Part shown: positions 16,333 to 19,632 of the stretch, one piece after another
Layout: each line of letters opens with the position of its first letter
Numbering within the stretch: position 1 is the stretch's first letter
DNA from: CAZQRW01 sp964596115
Lineage (GTDB): Bacteria; Hydrothermota; UBA3072; B12-G15
Direction: 5' to 3'
Assembly: GCA_964596115.1 (NCBI GenBank)
Contig: CAZQRW010000037.1
Coordinates: 1-19,632 of the forward strand
Length of the DNA stretch: 19,632 nucleotides
The notes under the pieces: model-generated
Seen by the model: the letters and a program-made list of their open reading frames with translations, nothing else
Told to the model about the DNA's origin: nothing
Databases searched by the model: none
Program-made: the position numbers and the translations under genes

Positions 16333-16354
16333 TACTTAATATATATATTAAGTA
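16333..16354. repeat. 22-bp perfect AT palindrome over the amidotransferase stop codon
   Basis: The 11-base arm TACTTAATATA is followed directly by its exact reverse complement. The TAA stop of the amidotransferase gene (16350-16348) lies within the palindrome. It has no GC clamp and no T-tract, so it is not a standard terminator. It could extrude as a cruciform, bind a dimeric protein or protect the mRNA end. Confidence 0.6.
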
Positions 16355-16899
16355 GAAGCAATTGATAAGAAGTTTTTTATTATTATGGGACCATATTTTT
16401 CTGATCTTTCAAAGTGAAATTGGGTTCCATAGACTAATTTATTGTGAACCTTTACTGTCTCAATACCATCGTCTGATACGGCTAAGATTTCAAGATTTTT
16501 GCTAACCCCTATAATTCTTTCCCTGTGGTTTTCAGGAAGATACAACTCCTGAGGTAAACCCTTAAGGATTCCTTTATTTTCAATAATATGAATTTTTCTA
16601 TCACCTGAGATCATTTCCCCAATTTCTGCTATGCCCCCATATGCAAGGGAGAGAAGTTGCATTCCATAACAAATACCCAGAACTGGTATATCTATGTCCC
16701 TCAGAAAATCAAACCAGGGCTCAGGGTATTCTATATCAGAAATAAGCCTCTCTGAGCCTGAAATAACAACTGAATCAAATCTATTCCAGTCCGATGAGAA
16801 ATCCCCAATTGATATTTCATCAACAAAATTTGACAGGAATTTTTTCAGCGTATGGATTTTATCCTTATTTTTATACGCATTGATGAGGAGGGTTTTCAT
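16348..16899 (-). CDS. class I glutamine amidotransferase domain protein
   Basis: This 183-residue stand-alone GATase1 domain liberates ammonia from glutamine, or acts as a related cysteine hydrolase. The nucleophile elbow GICYGMQLL places Cys at 77. The His and Glu of the triad are His162 and Glu164 in TQFHFE, where the usual Pro between them is Phe. It resembles the GuaA amidotransferase half and small GATases of unknown partner. No synthetase domain is fused or adjacent, so the acceptor is unknown. It is the third gene of a short operon and overlaps the PLD-like gene by 4 nt. Confidence 0.88.
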   Translation of the reverse strand: MKTLLINAYKNKDKIHTLKKFLSNFVDEISIGDFSSDWNRFDSVVISGSERLISDIEYPEPWFDFLRDIDIPVLGICYGMQLLSLAYGGIAEIGEMISGDRKIHIIENKGILKGLPQELYLPENHRERIIGVSKNLEILAVSDDGIETVKVHNKLVYGTQFHFERSEKYGPIIIKNFLSIAST

Positions 16900-17702
16900 T
16901 CTATTATTTCGATGGCATCAGGATCTTCTGTTGTTATCTCCAATCCATATTTTGGATGGTCAATAATTTTTCCTCTCACCCGTACCCTTCCATTGAGTAA
17001 TTTTTCGAAGGGAAAATTTCTCTTTTTCAATTCTCTAACACCTTCATTCCACATTACAAAGGTGAAAGCGCTCCTTTTACTCCCAAAATCCACAAAGAGA
17101 TTTCCTGAATGTGATATATTATAGTTATAAACCTTGCCCTCAACAATACAGTACTCACCTGTATGTTTTTTGACCTCACGGGGATTATTTCCATTGATTA
17201 TTTTTTGGCTGAGGTTTACAGGGCGGGCAGAATTGTATAACTTAGAAAATCTCTTTTTGTAAATTCGGGCAATATCATTGTCATTAATTATTACGAGATT
17301 TTCGTCGTTACTTTTTTCAGCTGTTGGGGTCCAGTTAAAGGAACCTGTTAGTACCACTTTGCCATCAATTATTGCAAATTTATCATGCATAATCCCTGAA
17401 TATTTTTGGTTCTTTCTTTTCTTTTTGAATAACAATCTAACATTAACACCGTTTCTTTTCAGGAATATGTGTTTTGAATAACTTATTTCGCTTGCTGATT
17501 TACCATCCATAACGATTCTTACATCAACCCCTCTCTTTTTGGCATTTATCAGCTCTTGAGCAATCTCTCTATCTGTAAAGACATAGATTGCACCATAGAA
17601 ATATTTTTCAGCTCCCTTTATTTCATTGACGACTGCTGCCTTACACCCTCCATTTGGACTGAAATAAACCTTTACAGGTAATAGGAATAAAAGGAGTATC
17701 AT
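16896..17702 (-). CDS. exported phospholipase D-like nuclease with C-terminal OB-like domain
   Basis: The protein has 268 residues. A short hydrophobic N-terminus (MILLLFLLPVKV) suggests export or membrane anchoring. A single complete HKD motif follows: His106, Lys108 and Asp113 in MHDKFAIID, then GSFNWT. Single-HKD proteins of this layout (Nuc family) usually dimerise and cut DNA or RNA without metal. Residues about 178-268 (EGKVYNYN, NLFVDFGSK, GRVRVRGKI, YGLEIT) look like an OB-fold nucleic-acid-binding domain. A lipid substrate is less likely because of that domain. It overlaps the ARPP-1 gene and the amidotransferase gene by 4 nt each. Confidence 0.86.
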   Translation of the reverse strand: MILLLFLLPVKVYFSPNGGCKAAVVNEIKGAEKYFYGAIYVFTDREIAQELINAKKRGVDVRIVMDGKSASEISYSKHIFLKRNGVNVRLLFKKKRKNQKYSGIMHDKFAIIDGKVVLTGSFNWTPTAEKSNDENLVIINDNDIARIYKKRFSKLYNSARPVNLSQKIINGNNPREVKKHTGEYCIVEGKVYNYNISHSGNLFVDFGSKRSAFTFVMWNEGVRELKKRNFPFEKLLNGRVRVRGKIIDHPKYGLEITTEDPDAIEIIE

Positions 17703-18589
17703 TTTAATGAAAAGAAGGAGATGTGAAGGGTTTTGTTCTCCTTTACGAGCACCTTCCCTGTAATCTTATCTCCAATTGTTCTATATTCTACTCCGTCCCC
17801 TATCCCATTGAATTTCTCCCATTCCCTATTTCCTCTAAGTTTGTCAAAGAATCCGTCTATCTTTGGAAATCTTCCTCTTATACCTATCGTCCCGAAAAGA
17901 TAACTTTTTATTAATTTTTTGGATAACTTCTTAAATAACGCAGGGGAGTAAAAGATATCTATAGCAAGTGGTCCTTTACCAGTATAGCCTATTATACCGA
18001 CCACATCATTACCTGGTACAAAATCCACATCAAAAAGTTCACGGCTTGACTCAAACGCCTCATGCATTGATAAGGTCTTTGAATGTGTTTTTGTTTTCAT
18101 CAGTGTTTTTCTTACCTCTTTCCAGACACTGCTCTGATTACTCATAAAACTATGATTCGTTGAGAGATTTTTTGTTATAGATGCGGAGGTAATTGCCCTA
18201 ATTGCAGGATGAGCACAGATTCTTCCGGTAGAAAAATTTTTACCACCACTCCATCTCCCTTCTTCTACACAGGTTACTGGTACAGAGAGCTTATCCTCAT
18301 TTTCAACGGTGAAGGAGGTATTAAATATCCTGTTTTGCCTTGCCCCTATTATTTCTTCCCCATCCATTACAAATAAAGGATTGCGGCTGTTATATGAGAG
18401 CAGGACCGAACCGACCTCATTGCTATCCTCAATGAGGAGGGTGCCAGCATCGATGGAATCATCGAGGAGATTGAAACTATCACCAGTGTTGTTACTATGG
18501 AGCGGAACGAAAAGTATGTTACCCTCGAAGAATGGATTTCCCATACGTAAAGAGTTAATATAGTCCGATGTAAAATCAGGTAATTTCAT
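17699..18589 (-). CDS. ARPP-1 family (DUF6569) protein
   Basis: The protein has 296 residues from ATG 18589. Most of its length matches the ARPP-1 family (ADP-ribosylglycohydrolase- and rhodanese-phosphatase-associated protein), with the hallmark DGEEIIGARQNRIFNT at about 76-91 and PVTCVEEGRW at about 104-113. Later come SVWKEV and a conserved FVPGNDVVGIIGY-type strand pair. The family is predicted from gene neighbours to act in NAD/ADP-ribose metabolism, but no activity is proven to my knowledge. The frame extends to ATG 18613, but that codon lies between the -35 and -10 boxes of a good promoter, so 18589 is preferred. It leads a three-gene operon with 4-nt overlaps. Confidence 0.86.
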   Translation of the reverse strand: MKLPDFTSDYINSLRMGNPFFEGNILFVPLHSNNTGDSFNLLDDSIDAGTLLIEDSNEVGSVLLSYNSRNPLFVMDGEEIIGARQNRIFNTSFTVENEDKLSVPVTCVEEGRWSGGKNFSTGRICAHPAIRAITSASITKNLSTNHSFMSNQSSVWKEVRKTLMKTKTHSKTLSMHEAFESSRELFDVDFVPGNDVVGIIGYTGKGPLAIDIFYSPALFKKLSKKLIKSYLFGTIGIRGRFPKIDGFFDKLRGNREWEKFNGIGDGVEYRTIGDKITGKVLVKENKTLHISFFSLK

Positions 18590-18596
18590 ATTATTT

Positions 18597-18624
18597 ATTT
18601 TAATGATATGCATATAAAAGTCAA
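18597..18624 (-). promoter_or_regulatory. promoter of the ARPP-1 / PLD / amidotransferase operon, apparently leaderless
   Basis: On the minus strand TTGACT (18624-18619), 16-nt spacer, TAAAAT (18602-18597), then seven bases and ATG 18589. The predicted start is the A of the start codon or a base beside it, and no Shine-Dalgarno sequence precedes it. Confidence 0.6.
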
Positions 18625-18698
18625 ATAGAATTTCAATTCATTTGGTATTTTTAAACAAACGTCATTCTGTCTAAGAATCTCGCAGTTAATGTCTTTAC

Positions 18699-18718
18699 TC
18701 ACGAATCACGAATCACGG
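18699..18718. repeat. heptanucleotide tandem repeat TCACGAA
   Basis: TCACGAA (18699-18705) is repeated exactly at 18706-18712 and begins a third time (TCACGG, 18713-18718). On the opposite strand this reads GTGATTC twice followed by GTGAGTA. It lies in the divergent intergenic region between the ARPP-1 operon and cas6. Confidence 0.7.
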
Positions 18719-18757
18719 TCTTCTCACTTCCTGCTTATTTACCCTGTCTTTCTCCCC

Positions 18758-18785
18758 TTGACACTACTTTATATAGGGTTAAAAT
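18758..18785 (+). promoter_or_regulatory. promoter of cas6
   Basis: TTGACA (18758-18763), 16-nt spacer, TAAAAT (18780-18785). The predicted start near 18792 gives a leader of about 60-70 nt before the cas6 start. Confidence 0.7.
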
Positions 18786-18806
18786 GTTTTCGTGAGCAAA
18801 TTAAAG

Positions 18807-18838
18807 AGGGTAGAAATTCAAAATGTCAAATTTGCCCT
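18807..18838 (+). repeat. inverted repeat (RNA hairpin) in the cas6 leader
   Basis: AGGG (18807-18810) pairs with CCCT (18835-18838) and AAATT (18814-18818) with AATTT (18829-18833), separated by an asymmetric internal loop and a 10-base apical loop. It lies wholly within the predicted cas6 5' untranslated region. Confidence 0.4.
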
Positions 18839-18859
18839 TAAAAAGTCAAGGAGATGCCT

Positions 18860-19612
18860 TTGAGAATTAAGATTGTGCTGGAATCCATTGGGAATTCTTA
18901 CTTTCAGATACCTGTAAATTATAATTATATCCTTCAATCAATGATATACAACAACATTACAGAGAAACTCGCGGATTTTCTTCATAAAAAAGGATATCAA
19001 TTTGGGAAAAGACAGTATAGGATGTTTGTATTTTCAAGGATATACGGTAAATTTAGATATTTAACAGAAGCAAAAAAACTACAAATACAGGATAAATTCT
19101 ACTTTTATCTTTCCTCACCCCATACAGAAATCCTTGAAAAATTCGCAGAGAATGTTATAAAAAAACCAGAAATGAGAATGGGTAAAAACAATCTCTTTGT
19201 AGCTTCCATTGAGGTAATAAGAAGAAAAATATTCCCTGAATCATTCTTCATAAAGATGTTATCACCCCTTACGATTCACAGTACATTATCCAGGGCAGAT
19301 GGGAAGAAAAAAACCTACTACTACTCTCCATTTGAAAAGGAGTTTTCAGAACTCATAAATAAAAACATTATGAAAAAATATACTGCATATTTTGGACAAG
19401 AGGGTAATGGCAAAATTAATGTGGAACCGCATAAAGTCTCTAACAGAAATGAGGTAATTACAAGATTTAAGTCAACGATAATCAAGGGTTGGACCGGAAT
19501 CTACAGACTATCGGGTTCTCCTGATTTAATTCTCTTTTCCTACGATACAGGACTTGGGGATAGAAATTCTCAAGGATTTGGAATGTGGGAGGAATGGGAA
19601 AAATCTTCCTGA
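18860..19612 (+). CDS. cas6: CRISPR-associated endoribonuclease Cas6
   Basis: Cas6 cuts CRISPR precursor RNA within each repeat to make guide RNAs. The roughly 250-residue protein has the double ferredoxin RAMP layout. Near the N-terminus, Tyr, His and Lys in IYNNI, FLHKKG and FGKRQYRMFVFS (Tyr30, His42, Lys50 from the TTG start) match the catalytic trio of archaeal-type Cas6. The C-terminus carries the glycine-rich loop GLGDRNSQGFGMWE. GGAG (18850-18853) touches ATG 18854 but lies an ideal 6 nt before TTG 18860, giving the usual Cas6 opening MRIKIVLES. I choose TTG; the ATG adds two residues. No other cas gene or repeat is in the window; the locus probably continues to the right. Confidence 0.92.
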   Translation: MRIKIVLESIGNSYFQIPVNYNYILQSMIYNNITEKLADFLHKKGYQFGKRQYRMFVFSRIYGKFRYLTEAKKLQIQDKFYFYLSSPHTEILEKFAENVIKKPEMRMGKNNLFVASIEVIRRKIFPESFFIKMLSPLTIHSTLSRADGKKKTYYYSPFEKEFSELINKNIMKKYTAYFGQEGNGKINVEPHKVSNRNEVITRFKSTIIKGWTGIYRLSGSPDLILFSYDTGLGDRNSQGFGMWEEWEKSS

Positions 19613-19632
19613 CAGGGTTTTATATTTACGAA

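Noticed and set aside
18614..18853. CRISPR array in the cas6 upstream region
   Set aside because: Only a 7-base tandem repeat is present; there are no 28-37 base direct repeats separated by spacers.

Overview
This is an AT-rich bacterial window from a draft assembly; a run of exactly 100 Ns at 14011-14110 marks a scaffold join. The coding is dense: almost every gene on the left half overlaps its neighbour. The mix of genes includes the DUF2723 (GT-C-like, TPR-tailed) plus DUF4837 lipoprotein pair, a CdaA-type diadenylate cyclase after folP, RF2 with the programmed frameshift, a PhoU/TrkA_C plus duplicated MgtE transporter, and Cas6. This fits an uncultured lineage near the FCB bacteria (WOR-3- or Cloacimonadota-like). 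That placement is inference from gene content. Visible promoters have ordinary TTGACA / TATAAT-like boxes, unlike the Bacteroidota type.

Region 1 (1-251): a 5S rRNA gene on the plus strand with its own promoter, so it looks unlinked from 16S-23S. It converges on the operon that follows, and the last stop codon of that operon lies in the 5S T-run.

Region 2 (250-13532, minus strand): one probable 13.3 kb operon of eleven genes in the order tilS, ftsH, folE, folP, cdaA, DUF2723 protein, DUF4837 lipoprotein, moxR, cca, prfB, flippase-like membrane protein. Ten junctions: eight overlap (4-59 nt), one abuts and one has a 17 nt gap (24 nt more if folP starts at its second candidate). The genes cover tRNA maturation (tilS, cca), translation termination (prfB), membrane proteolysis (ftsH), folate synthesis (folE, folP), c-di-AMP signalling (cdaA) and envelope functions (DUF2723, DUF4837, flippase-like). 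The operon promoter places the tilS mRNA start on its AUG (leaderless). prfB carries the +1 frameshift site and is longer than a simple open frame would suggest. FolE has Gln where the catalytic His is expected.

Region 3 (13624-14367, plus strand): a small cupin gene with its own promoter, the assembly gap, then a 73-residue unknown protein.

Region 4 (14417-16202, minus strand): a two-gene ion transport operon, a PhoU plus TrkA_C regulatory protein and a two-repeat MgtE membrane protein, with a clear promoter. The TrkA_C domain suggests a possible c-di-AMP link to cdaA.

Region 5 (16348-18624, minus strand): a tight three-gene operon of an ARPP-1/DUF6569 protein, a probably exported phospholipase D-like nuclease with a C-terminal OB-like domain, and a class I glutamine amidotransferase. 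The ARPP-1 promoter also predicts a leaderless mRNA. The function of this trio is unknown.

Region 6 (18625-19632): a 230-270 bp divergent intergenic region with a heptanucleotide repeat and a good promoter, then cas6. This is the probable edge of a CRISPR-Cas locus that continues past the window; no CRISPR array is visible here. No gene-free stretch exceeds 300 bases.
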